Origin: G965233625 sp965233625
Lineage (GTDB): Bacteria > Planctomycetota > Planctomycetia > Pirellulales > Pirellulaceae
Length of the DNA: 64,000 bases
NCBI GenBank assembly: GCA_965233625.1
Contig: OZ247499.1
Coordinates: 4,712,001 to 4,776,000, forward strand
Direction: 5' to 3'
Under the pieces are notes generated by a model. That model did not search any database. It was not told where the DNA came from and saw only the letters and a program-made list of their open reading frames with translations. This document shows, in pieces, positions 9,010 through 17,101 of this stretch; the stretch's first letter is position 1; each line of letters opens with the position of its first letter. A program made the translations under genes and the position numbers.

Positions 9010-10272
9010 ATGAACCAGAATCGCCGGAAATTTCTGAAAGCTGCGGGCGTGATGATCGCGCTGCCTGCGTTTGAATCGCTGCATCACCGCGCGTTTGCCC
9101 GCACCACGGCGACAGAACCGCCGCGGCGGATGGTGTGTATCGGCAACGAATTTGGCATGTATCCCGGCGCCTTCTGGCCCGATCAGACCGGCGCTGGCTA
9201 CGAGCTTTCGCCGCTGCTGCAACCGCTGGCGCCGCACCGCAAAGATTTCACGCTGTTCTCGCAACTGGATCACGGGCAAAAGGGTGGGCACTTTGCGGTG
9301 CACACTTTTCTGACCGGGGTGAAGTCGAAAGAAGCCCGCGGCATGGCCGATGGCGGCATCAGCCTGGATCAGCGGGCGGCGGAATTTGTTGGCTCGCAGA
9401 CGCGGTTTCCGTCGCTCACCATCGGATCAGAAAGCGGGTTGCATGGCGGTTGTCAGATGAGCTGGACCCGCTCTGGCACACGCGTTCCGCCTGTGGCCGG
9501 CCCCCGTGAACTGTTCCGCGCGATGTTTGTAGACGACGATCCCAAGCAGCGCCGCGCGGCAGCCGACCGCCTGTTGCTGCAAGGCTCGATCCTCGATGCG
9601 GTGCTGGGCGATGCGAAGTCGCTGCAACGGCGCCTGGGCAAAGCAGACCGGCAGAAGCTGGATGAATACTTCGCTTCGGTTCGCGATGTCGAAAGCCGCC
9701 TGCGGTTAGACACCAAGTGGCAAAGCACGCCGAAGCCCAAACCGCCGATTGAAGAACCGGAGAACCTCGGACTGACCCGCGATCTGCCGGCCATCTACGA
9801 CCTCATCGCGCTGGCGATGCAGAACGGCTCCAGCCGTGTCGCCACGCTGGAAGTCGGCGGCAGCTTCGCCGCCCGCGATATCGGTATCCGCCAGGGTTAT
9901 CACAGCCTGTCGCATCATGGCAAAGTTCAAGCGAACATCGACCTGCTTGTGCAGATTGAGAAGTATCAGGTCGAGCAGCTTTCGCGGTTTCTCACCAAGC
10001 TGAAGTCGCTGAATGATCCAGGTGGTAACCTGCTGGATAGCACGATGGTGCTGTTTGGTAGCGGCATGGGCAATGCGAATTCGCACACCAACAACAACCT
10101 GCCCATCGTCCTGGCCGGTGGTGGTTTCAAACACGGCGAGCACAAACAGTATTCCACCTCGCGGCGCACGCCGCTGTGCAACCTGTATGTGTCGATGTTG
10201 CAGCGGTTCGGCCTGGAAACGGACCGCTTCAGCAACAGCACCGGCACACTAACCGGGCTGGAGCTTGCATAG
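9010..10272 (+). CDS. DUF1552 secreted protein
   Basis: A 420-residue member of the planctomycete/verrucomicrobial DUF1552 family. It starts MNQNRRKFLKAAGVMIALP, a Tat-type twin-arginine signal, so export in a folded state is likely. Family features are FGMYPGAFWPDQTG near the start, FTLFSQLDHG, then SVRDVESRL and the C-terminal STMVLFGSGMGNANSHTNNNLPIVLAGG block. The family is distantly related to the alkaline-phosphatase/sulfatase-like DUF1501 group; no enzymatic activity has been settled as far as I know. The chosen ATG at 9010 begins the Tat signal; an upstream in-frame start is unlikely. The DUF1592 gene begins on the last base of its stop codon (TAGTG). Confidence 0.88.
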   Translation: MNQNRRKFLKAAGVMIALPAFESLHHRAFARTTATEPPRRMVCIGNEFGMYPGAFWPDQTGAGYELSPLLQPLAPHRKDFTLFSQLDHGQKGGHFAVHTFLTGVKSKEARGMADGGISLDQRAAEFVGSQTRFPSLTIGSESGLHGGCQMSWTRSGTRVPPVAGPRELFRAMFVDDDPKQRRAAADRLLLQGSILDAVLGDAKSLQRRLGKADRQKLDEYFASVRDVESRLRLDTKWQSTPKPKPPIEEPENLGLTRDLPAIYDLIALAMQNGSSRVATLEVGGSFAARDIGIRQGYHSLSHHGKVQANIDLLVQIEKYQVEQLSRFLTKLKSLNDPGGNLLDSTMVLFGSGMGNANSHTNNNLPIVLAGGGFKHGEHKQYSTSRRTPLCNLYVSMLQRFGLETDRFSNSTGTLTGLELA

Positions 10273-12797
10273 TGTCAAAGTCTGTCACTTATGCCGCGGC
10301 GCTGACCGTCGCGGTGCTATGGCTGTCTGCGTGCGCCTGCCACATTTCCGCGGACGAAGTTGTGGAAGCGAACCCGCAAAGCTTCGACAAGGCGGTGAAG
10401 CCGTTTCTCACGCAGCACTGCATCGCCTGCCACGGTGAGAAGAAACAACGCGCCGACCGGCGGCTTGATACCCTCACTGGCGAAATCGCCAATAGCAATG
10501 CACTGGCCGATTATCAGGACATTCTCGATCAGTTGAACCTCGGAGAAATGCCGCCCGAAGAGGCGCCGCAACCCACAACAGCCGCCCGGCGGCAAGTGAT
10601 TGCGTGGCTAACGGCGCGGATCGCCCGGTACCATGCTGAGGCGGAACCGGCTGCCCGCGAAACGGTGCTGCGACGATTGAATGGCCGTGAGTACAACAAC
10701 ACGCTGCGCGATCTGCTCAAGCTGAATATGAGCATCTACAACCCGGCCGGCAACTTCCCCCGCGAACGCGAAACGCATCACCTGGATAACAACGGCGCCA
10801 CGCTGGTAACCTCCGGGCATCTGCTCGACCGTTATCTCGCGGCTGCTGAAAGCGCCGTCGAGCGTGTTATCCAGCCCGCAGAGCAACCGCCGGTACAGAC
10901 CTGGACATTCACCGATGGCTTCCGCCAGCAACCTGAGATCGATCAGGTGCACCGCAGAACGAACTTCTTCAAATGGATGACGCTGTACGAAGTCACCGGC
11001 GCCGACAAACACGAAGGCGCCTACGGCGTGATCCGCGACTTCGCCGGCGGTGTGCCACACAACGGATATTACGAAATCCGCGTCCGCGCCGAAGCACTCA
11101 ACCGGCTGCACCCCTACGATCCCGCCATGCTTGGCAACGACAGGTCGGAGAAATTCCGTCTCGGCGTGCGACCGGGCGACCACACCGCCGGCGAACTACA
11201 TCGCCCGCAACCGGTCGAACCGCTGCTGGCCGAGATCGAACTGGAAGACGGCGAACATTGGCGGACCTTCCGCGTCTGGCTCGATGCAGGTTACACACCG
11301 CGGTTTACGTTTGAAAACGGCCCGATGGAAATGCGGACGCTCTATTCAAAAATCAGCCGCCGTTACAAAGACCAGTTCCCCAAGATCAAACGGGGCGGCA
11401 TTGTGGAGTGGCGGTACAACGTCCTCAAGTTCGGCAAGATGCCGCAGATCCGTCTACACGAAATTGAAATCCGCGGACCGCTGCACCAGCAGTGGCCCAC
11501 ACCCTCGCAGCAAGTATTGCTGGGGGATGATTTCAAATCCGCCGCCCAAGGTAAGCTGAGCACACAGCAGCTTCGCAGCCATCTTACAGCGTTTGCTTCA
11601 AAGGCCTTCCGCCGGCCCGCAGATCGCGAAGAAATAGACCGCCTGATGAGGCTGATGGAAATCCGCCGCGAAGCAGGCCGCACGCAATTGCAGGCGTATG
11701 GCGACGCGGCGAAAGCCGTGCTGTGCTCCCCCGCGTTCCTGTATCTTGAAGAAACCGCCGACCAGCAGAATGACACAGATCTGTCACAGCTGGCACTCGC
11801 TGCGCGGTTGTCTTATCTGCTGTGGTCGTCGATGCCGGACGAAACACTGCTCGCGACCGCGCGGTCGGGTGATCTGCGGCAGCCGGAGAAGTTGAAACAG
11901 CAGGTCAGCCGCATGTTGAAAGACCCGCGGTCGGTGGCGTTCATCGAAGGCTTCGCAGGCAGTTGGCTGACGCTGCGTGAACTGGGCGCCACGCCGCCGG
12001 ACCGGGGCGACTTCCGCGCGTACTATCAGTACAAGCTGGATGAAGCGATGAAGCGCGAGACGCATCTTTTCCTGCGGCATCTGCTGGATGAGAACCTGCC
12101 GGTTGCCAACTGCCTGGATTCGGACTTCACGTTTGTGAACCGCCGTCTGGCGGAACATTACGGCATGCAGTTGCCGCCTGATGTTGAATTTCGCGGCGCC
12201 GGTTTTCAGAAGGTGGCGGTTACTGATCCACGTCGTGGCGGTCTGCTTGGTCAGGCGAGTGTGCTGACGGTGACGGCCAACGGCGTGGATACTTCGCCCG
12301 TGACCCGCGGCGTGTGGCTGCTTGAGAACCTGCTGGGCACACCGCCCAGTCCGCCGCCGCCCGATGTAGAGCCGTTGGATCCGGACATCCGTGGCGCCAA
12401 AACGATTCGCGATCAACTGGCGAAACATCGCGAGAACGCAAGCTGCAACGACTGCCATCGTAAGATCGATCCGCCCGGCTTCGCGCTGGAAAACTTCGAT
12501 GCGATCGGCGGCTGGCGCAACATGTATCCCGGCAGACGGAAAATCGACGCCTCGGGCAAGTGGAACGGCGCGGCGTTCAACGACATTGCCACCTTCAAGA
12601 AGTTGCTGCTGGAACGGCGCGAACAGTTCATGCACGCCACCCTCGAAAAACTGCTGGCCTACGCCACCGGCCGCAGCCTCACCCCGGCCGACCGCCCCGC
12701 CATCGACAGCATCCGCGAGCAGCTAATCGCCCGCGGCGGCGGTATGCGCGACCTGCTGGACCTGGTGGTCACAAGTGAGCCGTTCCGCTCGCGGTAG
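10272..12797 (+). CDS. PSCyt1 / DUF1587-DUF1595-DUF1592-DUF1588-DUF1585 protein
   Basis: An 841-residue secreted protein. The GTG at 10272 overlaps the DUF1552 stop by one base and gives a signal sequence ending LWLSAC, which fits a lipoprotein lipobox. A haem-type CIACH motif sits near residue 55 (PSCyt1). The DUF1587 signature REYNNTLRDLLKLN follows near 137. A carbohydrate-binding-like beta region covers about 240-410. DUF1595/DUF1592 (AFRRPADREEIDRLMRLME, LSYLLWSSMPDETLL) comes next. DUF1588 is unmistakable (CNDCHRKIDPPGFALENFDA, with a second CxxCH), and a DUF1585 domain ends the protein. The domain set defines a planctomycete family encoded next to DUF1552, as here. The function is unproven; periplasmic redox or polysaccharide-linked roles are guesses. 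Confidence 0.9.
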   Translation: MSKSVTYAAALTVAVLWLSACACHISADEVVEANPQSFDKAVKPFLTQHCIACHGEKKQRADRRLDTLTGEIANSNALADYQDILDQLNLGEMPPEEAPQPTTAARRQVIAWLTARIARYHAEAEPAARETVLRRLNGREYNNTLRDLLKLNMSIYNPAGNFPRERETHHLDNNGATLVTSGHLLDRYLAAAESAVERVIQPAEQPPVQTWTFTDGFRQQPEIDQVHRRTNFFKWMTLYEVTGADKHEGAYGVIRDFAGGVPHNGYYEIRVRAEALNRLHPYDPAMLGNDRSEKFRLGVRPGDHTAGELHRPQPVEPLLAEIELEDGEHWRTFRVWLDAGYTPRFTFENGPMEMRTLYSKISRRYKDQFPKIKRGGIVEWRYNVLKFGKMPQIRLHEIEIRGPLHQQWPTPSQQVLLGDDFKSAAQGKLSTQQLRSHLTAFASKAFRRPADREEIDRLMRLMEIRREAGRTQLQAYGDAAKAVLCSPAFLYLEETADQQNDTDLSQLALAARLSYLLWSSMPDETLLATARSGDLRQPEKLKQQVSRMLKDPRSVAFIEGFAGSWLTLRELGATPPDRGDFRAYYQYKLDEAMKRETHLFLRHLLDENLPVANCLDSDFTFVNRRLAEHYGMQLPPDVEFRGAGFQKVAVTDPRRGGLLGQASVLTVTANGVDTSPVTRGVWLLENLLGTPPSPPPPDVEPLDPDIRGAKTIRDQLAKHRENASCNDCHRKIDPPGFALENFDAIGGWRNMYPGRRKIDASGKWNGAAFNDIATFKKLLLERREQFMHATLEKLLAYATGRSLTPADRPAIDSIREQLIARGGGMRDLLDLVVTSEPFRSR

Positions 12798-12850
12798 CGC
12801 CGCCAGTAGGTCAGGCGCCTGCCTGAGAAATGAACGTTAACGGTGGTAGA

Positions 12851-12973
12851 AGCCGTAGGGCAGGCTCCGCCTGCCGATGCAACGGAAACCACCCTGACCG
12901 GCTGTCAGGTAGTCGCCCCCTTTAAAGCACGTCCAACGCTATTTGTCGGCAGGCAGAGCCTGCCCTACGGCTT
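12851..12973. repeat. Dispersed hairpin repeat, family C (copy 1)
   Basis: Two long inverted arms, AGCCGTAGGGCAGGCTCCGC-CTGCCGA (12851-12877) and TCGGCAGGCAGAGCCTGCCC-TACGGCTT (12946-12973), around about 68 bases of non-coding sequence. Each arm is itself partly palindromic (GGCAGGC..GCCTGCC). It lies between convergent genes and could serve as a bidirectional terminator. Related arms occur at 40385-40535, 43426-43582 and 55606-55637. Confidence 0.8.
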
Positions 12974-13003
12974 AAAGGTGTTTCAGAACCACTACGGCTA
13001 GTA

Positions 13004-13402
13004 TCACTTCTTGGCTACTTTTTCTTTCAGGGCGAACTCGCCAAAGTAGCCGATGGTTGAAGTGTATTTGCCGCGTAGCATGTCTTGCTGCATGACGCCC
13101 TGCCATTTGTAGCCGTGGCCGCGGACGGTGGCGGTGCCGGCCAGTTGGGTCTGTTTGCGGACTTCGCGTGACTGGAAGGTGGCTTCGTAGCGGAACGGGT
13201 CGCCCTGGAATTTGCCGGTGAAGACGGCCTTCCAGTTGCCTTTGCCATCGGTGGTGGCCTGGCATTCCAGCGGGCCGGTGGTGCCGTATTTGCGGTTGTT
13301 CCACTGCCCTTTCCATGTGCGCACCGGTTCTTCCGCCAGGCAGACGCCGGCAAGTAGTGGTGCGGCAAGGACCAGGGTTAGAGCGGTTAGCAGAATCTTC
13401 AT
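13004..13402 (-). CDS. Small secreted protein of unknown function
   Basis: A 132-residue protein with a clear signal peptide (MKILLTALTLVLAAPLLAG, cleavage likely after CLAEE or nearby). The mature part of about 108 residues looks like an all-beta domain with alternating aromatic and polar residues (VRTWKGQWNNRKYG, GNWKAVFTGKFQGDPFRYEA, GTATVRGHGYKWQGVM) and is lysine-rich at the end. I recognise no family. The gene lies alone on the minus strand, divergent from the phosphodiesterase gene, with 77 bases between the two starts. Confidence 0.7.
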   Translation of the reverse strand: MKILLTALTLVLAAPLLAGVCLAEEPVRTWKGQWNNRKYGTTGPLECQATTDGKGNWKAVFTGKFQGDPFRYEATFQSREVRKQTQLAGTATVRGHGYKWQGVMQQDMLRGKYTSTIGYFGEFALKEKVAKK

Positions 13403-13479
13403 GTCTCTTCTCCCTCAGTAATGAATGTGTTCCATTCTCCGTTGTACCAGTCCCAGCAGTTTCCGCTACATTTTTGCTT

Positions 13480-14448
13480 ATGGACGATACGAAAAAACAA
13501 CGCCCGCAACCGTTGATTATCGCCCACCGTGGCGCCTGCGGCTATCTGCCGGAACACACGCTGGCTGCGAAGGCCGCGGCGCATGCGATGGGCGCCGACT
13601 ATCTGGAACAGGACATTGTCGCAACGGCGGATGGTGACCTGGTCGTGTTGCACGATATCTATCTAGACACCGTCACCGATGTGGCAACGGTCTTCCCCGG
13701 CCGCCAGCGGGAGGATGGCCGCTATTACGTGATTGACTTTACCTTGGCTGAGTTACGAAAACTCACACTGCACGAACGCGTTGATTTGCAGACTGGCCAG
13801 ACGGCTTATTCAAGGCGGTTCCCGGCAGAAGGACCGGCGTTCCGCATCGCGACGTTTGCCGAAGAGATCAAGCTGGTGCAAGGAATGAACCGCAGCACCG
13901 GCCGCGAAGTAGGGCTGTACGTAGAGATTAAGCGGCCCGCCTGGCACCGGCAGCAGGGACACGATATCTGCCGCATGGTGCTTGGCAAACTTACCGCCGC
14001 CGGCTACACCTCAGCGGAAGATCGCGTGATAGTCGAGAGTTTTGATGCGGACGAAGTCCGGCGGATGCGCCGCGAGTTAAAGACGCAGTTGAAACTCGGG
14101 CAGTTGATCGGCATGAACCAGTGGCAAGAGGCGCCGTGCGATTTCGCCGCGATGCAGACGCGCACAGGATTGGAAGAGATTGCCACTTACGCCAGCGCCA
14201 TCGGGCCGTGGGCGCCGCTACTGGTGACAGATTATGACACCGCGCAGCCGCCCGTCGCATCAACCCTGGCGCAGGATGCACACGCATGCGGCCTGCAGGT
14301 GCATCCGTTCACCTTCCGGGCGGACGACCTACCGCCGTGGGCCGCCACCTTCGAGGAATTGCTGGTGTTCTATTTCAAGCAGGTCCGCGTGGACGGTTTA
14401 TTTACCGACTTCCCGGATCTTGCCCGCCAGGTGCGCGACGCGCTTTAG
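13480..14448 (+). CDS. Glycerophosphodiester phosphodiesterase
   Basis: A 322-residue GDPD-family enzyme, expected to cleave glycerophosphodiesters into glycerol-3-phosphate and an alcohol. The active-site signature is complete: His16-Arg17 in IIAHRGACGYLPEHT, Glu25, Glu44-x-Asp46 in ADYLEQDI, and His59 in VVLHD. The ~20-residue insertion after the HD motif (FPGRQREDGRYYVIDFTL) and the later LYVEIKRPAWH are typical of the longer GlpQ-like subgroup. The ATG at 13480 (MDDTKK) is preferred because the upstream extension would run into the divergent neighbour; from there no signal peptide is visible, so the enzyme would be cytosolic. It ends in a 4-base convergent overlap with the DinB gene. Confidence 0.9.
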   Translation: MDDTKKQRPQPLIIAHRGACGYLPEHTLAAKAAAHAMGADYLEQDIVATADGDLVVLHDIYLDTVTDVATVFPGRQREDGRYYVIDFTLAELRKLTLHERVDLQTGQTAYSRRFPAEGPAFRIATFAEEIKLVQGMNRSTGREVGLYVEIKRPAWHRQQGHDICRMVLGKLTAAGYTSAEDRVIVESFDADEVRRMRRELKTQLKLGQLIGMNQWQEAPCDFAAMQTRTGLEEIATYASAIGPWAPLLVTDYDTAQPPVASTLAQDAHACGLQVHPFTFRADDLPPWAATFEELLVFYFKQVRVDGLFTDFPDLARQVRDAL

Positions 14449-14936
14449 AACAGCGCGGGCTTGCCCAGCATACGCCGGACAATCACCCACTGCCCGGCGT
14501 GCATCATCCAGTGTGCAGACTGCCCGGCGATGACGGTGCCAACGGTCTTGCCGAACTTCTGAATCATCTCCGGCGACTCTGCCTGCAGCTCTTCATCACT
14601 CAGGCGGTCAAGCAGCGCGTTGGTGGCGTCGCGCTGGACCTTCATTGCGGCCAGGTATTCGTCTTTGGTGCAGAAGTCGCTGGCGTTGTCGCTGCCAACA
14701 TTATCAGTACTGTGCTTTTCCGCGAAGCCTTCGGGAAGATCGGGCATCGAGCCGGGGCAGACCATATTATTCAGCTTATGTTCCGCTTCGATCAGATGGC
14801 CCAGTTGCCAGGCGATGTGGTTCGCCTTCTCATGCGGCCGGATCAACAATTGTTCGTCCGTCAGATCACTCAGGTAACCTTCCACCACGGCGGCGGGTAA
14901 GGCCAGTTCCGATTTGATGTGCGCGGCAATGCTCAT
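14445..14936 (-). CDS. DinB-family protein
   Basis: A 163-residue four-helix-bundle protein of the DinB/YfiT superfamily. The His residues that bind a metal in this family are present in the expected pattern: one in NHIAWQLGHLIEAEH (first pair) and one in SAHWMMHAGQWVIVRRM (the C-terminal H-x3-H). The family contains thiol transferases and stress-induced proteins; individual activities are rarely known. The gene ends within the last codons of the phosphodiesterase gene on the opposite strand. It lies just downstream of the TetR regulator in the same orientation, 56 bases apart, so joint control is possible. Confidence 0.82.
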   Translation of the reverse strand: MSIAAHIKSELALPAAVVEGYLSDLTDEQLLIRPHEKANHIAWQLGHLIEAEHKLNNMVCPGSMPDLPEGFAEKHSTDNVGSDNASDFCTKDEYLAAMKVQRDATNALLDRLSDEELQAESPEMIQKFGKTVGTVIAGQSAHWMMHAGQWVIVRRMLGKPALF

Positions 14937-14992
14937 AGCAGTTACTTTCTTTCAAGAAGAATAAAGGGAAATCCGTTGTGACAATATGTGTT

Positions 14993-15571
14993 CTACTGCT
15001 GGTCCATAATCGTCAGCAGATATTGTTTGTAGTGTTCAATCGCGGACACGGCGACCTGGGGATTCTGCCTGGCTTTGGCCAGTAGAAGCCCGCCCTGCAT
15101 GACTGACACAAAATGGTCAGCCAGCTCTTTGGCCCGCCTCCGTTTTTTATCTCCCAGGGCCTGTTGCAGCAGCGGGACGAGGTTGTCGGCGGTCTGATCG
15201 AAACAGGAAACCACCTGCTGCCGGATATCGGGATGGCTGCCGGACACCTCCAGCGCCAAGGTCCCGATGAGGCATCCCGGCGGCGCACCGGGCGACTTCA
15301 TCATCGCGATAAAGCCGTCCAGAAACGCCAGCACGCGTTGCCGCGGCGTTGCGTCTGCGGGCAACTGGGCGGCGACGCGGTCATTCATATTGGCAAAGAA
15401 CCATGTCAGTGTGGCCTGGGCGGCTTCTTCTTTGTTTTTGAAGTGATGAAAAAAGCTTCCCTTCGAAACGCCCGCGCGCTGGCAGATGGCGTCGACCGAC
15501 GCAGCGGCGAATCCGCGTTGCAGTACGAGGTCGCAGAGGGAAGCCAGTAATTTGTCGCGGGCCGTTTCCAT
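14993..15571 (-). CDS. TetR/AcrR-family transcriptional regulator
   Basis: A 192-residue regulator. The N-terminal helix-turn-helix is textbook: LLASLCDLVLQRGFAAASVD, then AICQRAGVSKGSFFHHFKNKEE, with the recognition helix around SKGSFFHHF. The C-terminal ligand-binding half (residues ~60-190) is helical and contains GCLIGTLALEVSGSHPDI, a feature of the YxaF/AcrR-like subgroup, in which Cys may take part in sensing. A 20-bp near-perfect palindrome 31 bases upstream of the start (15603-15622) is the obvious operator for autorepression. The DinB gene downstream is a candidate target. It marks the last host-like gene before the phage-derived cluster. Confidence 0.9.
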   Translation of the reverse strand: METARDKLLASLCDLVLQRGFAAASVDAICQRAGVSKGSFFHHFKNKEEAAQATLTWFFANMNDRVAAQLPADATPRQRVLAFLDGFIAMMKSPGAPPGCLIGTLALEVSGSHPDIRQQVVSCFDQTADNLVPLLQQALGDKKRRRAKELADHFVSVMQGGLLLAKARQNPQVAVSAIEHYKQYLLTIMDQQ

Positions 15572-15602
15572 GTTTCTTATCGTTTATGAAGTTGAACAGG
15601 AT

Positions 15603-15622
15603 CATACCGACCAGTCGGTATG
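15603..15622. promoter_or_regulatory. TetR-type operator palindrome
   Basis: CATACCGACCAGTCGGTATG is an inverted repeat that is perfect apart from its two central bases. It closely matches the ATACCGAC-type operators bound by many TetR/AcrR repressors. It is placed directly upstream of the TetR gene on the opposite strand. Confidence 0.8.
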
Positions 15623-15690
15623 GTGTCAAACGTATTCCCCGGTCATAGCGAAACAGGTGATAGCTGCCCCGGAAAATATTGCTTTCAAAG

Positions 15691-15706
15691 TGACACGTTT
15701 CTGTCA
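15691..15706. promoter_or_regulatory. Cluster operator motif, copy 1
   Basis: TGACACGTTTCTGTCA, an inverted repeat with TGACA/TGTCA arms and a 6-base spacer. It lies 42 bases before the first structural gene of the phage-derived cluster, and four similar sites precede other genes in it. Confidence 0.65.
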
Positions 15707-15748
15707 TAGATTGCGGGTAGACGCTTCAAGCTTTTACCGGAGAGATAC

Positions 15749-17074
15749 ATGGCCGACTGCAGGTGGACCGGCAACGCGCAGCCCGTAACCCAGATAACCA
15801 CGGTCGCGGTCTCGGGGCTGTGGACCACGGGCGACACGGTCGCGATTACCGCGGGCGGAAAGAGCCTGGTGGTGACCCTCGGCGCCGATACAGGCAACGA
15901 CGATGTGGTCGCCGCGATTGTTGCAGCCGTGAATGCATCTTCTGCAACCGACGGGCTTGTGAATGATGAAACGCGGAACGCCGGTGGCCAGCAGATTGCG
16001 GAGCTGACGGAAGTCACGGCCAGCGGCGCGACCTCTCCCGTTACCTTCACAGCCAGAACCGCCGGCAATCCGTTCACCATCGGGGTTGCGGTTACTGCGG
16101 CCAGCACGGGCAATCTCGGTTCACCCGTTGAAGCCACCGCGGCCACGGGGCCGCATCATGCGGGCAACGGCGCCAACTGGAGCACCGGCGCGGCGCCTGC
16201 CGATGGCGACCATGTGATTATCGACGGCGGCGACGTGGACATTCTCTACGACCTCGACCAGAGCGATATTACCCCTGCCAGCATCACCATCACGCAGGGT
16301 TACAGTGGCAACATCGGCCTGCCCGTGTTGAACCAGGATGCACCCGCTAGCCCGTATCGCGAGTACCGGCCGCTGGCGTTGATGTATGGCAACAACGCGG
16401 ACGCGGGGAACATTGCCGTGGATATCGGGCAAGGCGCCGGGAATGGTTCGGGCCGCATCAAGTTGGACTTCGGCGACGGCCGCTACACCGCCAACATTTA
16501 CAACAGCGGGCAACGGGCGGAAGTCGATACGCCTTCGATCCTGGTTGCCGGTTCGCACGCCAGCAACGAACTGAACGTGCTGAAAGGCGATGTTGGCGTG
16601 GCTTTCTTCGGCGGACAAACGGCGACACTGGCGACGGTGCGGACTTCTTTTGTCGAGAATCAGGCGGGCGACGTGGCGCTGGTTCTGGGCGAAGGCGTCT
16701 CGCTGACGGCTCTTTCCGCCAGTGGCGGCGAAGTCATGCTGCAATCCGCCACCACGTCGTTAGACATCGACGGCGCCACGGTGCATGTGCTGGGCGGAAC
16801 GCACGCCGCCGTCCGCGTGGATGCGGGCAGCCTGTTTTATCGCAGCACCGGCACACTTACGGAGTTACATGTCAGCGGGGGCGCCGTCGCGGACTTCTCG
16901 CGCGATGCACGCCCCCGCACGGTGGCCGCAGCCACGCTAAACGCACGAGGCACGCTGCGCGACCCTGGCAGCACCGTCACATTCAGCAGCGGTGTGGATC
17001 TGCACCGCTGCCGCCTCAGCGACGTAACGCTGGACCTCGGTCCACACATCAATCTGCAACCAGCAGCGATTTAG
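15749..17074 (+). CDS. Putative phage tail/fibre structural protein
   Basis: A 441-residue protein, rich in Gly, Ala, Thr and Asp and almost without Cys, that reads as repeated short beta-strands. The first ~115 residues (VAITAGGKSLVVTLGADTGND, TFTARTAGNPFTIGVAV) resemble small Ig-like or tail-sheath-type beta domains. From HAGNGANWSTGAAPADGDHV onward the pattern of GN/GD turns fits a beta-helix or G8-like fold, as in receptor-binding proteins. I recognise no specific family; the assignment to tail or fibre rests on position and composition. The start ATG at 15749 follows a good Shine-Dalgarno (CCGGAGAG). It is the first gene of the cluster, preceded by operator motif copy 1. Confidence 0.55.
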   Translation: MADCRWTGNAQPVTQITTVAVSGLWTTGDTVAITAGGKSLVVTLGADTGNDDVVAAIVAAVNASSATDGLVNDETRNAGGQQIAELTEVTASGATSPVTFTARTAGNPFTIGVAVTAASTGNLGSPVEATAATGPHHAGNGANWSTGAAPADGDHVIIDGGDVDILYDLDQSDITPASITITQGYSGNIGLPVLNQDAPASPYREYRPLALMYGNNADAGNIAVDIGQGAGNGSGRIKLDFGDGRYTANIYNSGQRAEVDTPSILVAGSHASNELNVLKGDVGVAFFGGQTATLATVRTSFVENQAGDVALVLGEGVSLTALSASGGEVMLQSATTSLDIDGATVHVLGGTHAAVRVDAGSLFYRSTGTLTELHVSGGAVADFSRDARPRTVAAATLNARGTLRDPGSTVTFSSGVDLHRCRLSDVTLDLGPHINLQPAAI

Positions 17075-17101
17075 TGCATTCAGAGCCAAATGAGGATTCG
17101 T

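Noticed and set aside
11770..11786. TGACACAGATCTGTCAC inside the second DUF1592 gene
   Set aside because: Inside a host coding sequence, away from any gene start, with a different spacer sequence; probably chance.
11784..12635. Minus-strand frame of about 280 codons inside the second DUF1592 gene
   Set aside because: Same reason: shadow of a strongly supported coding frame.
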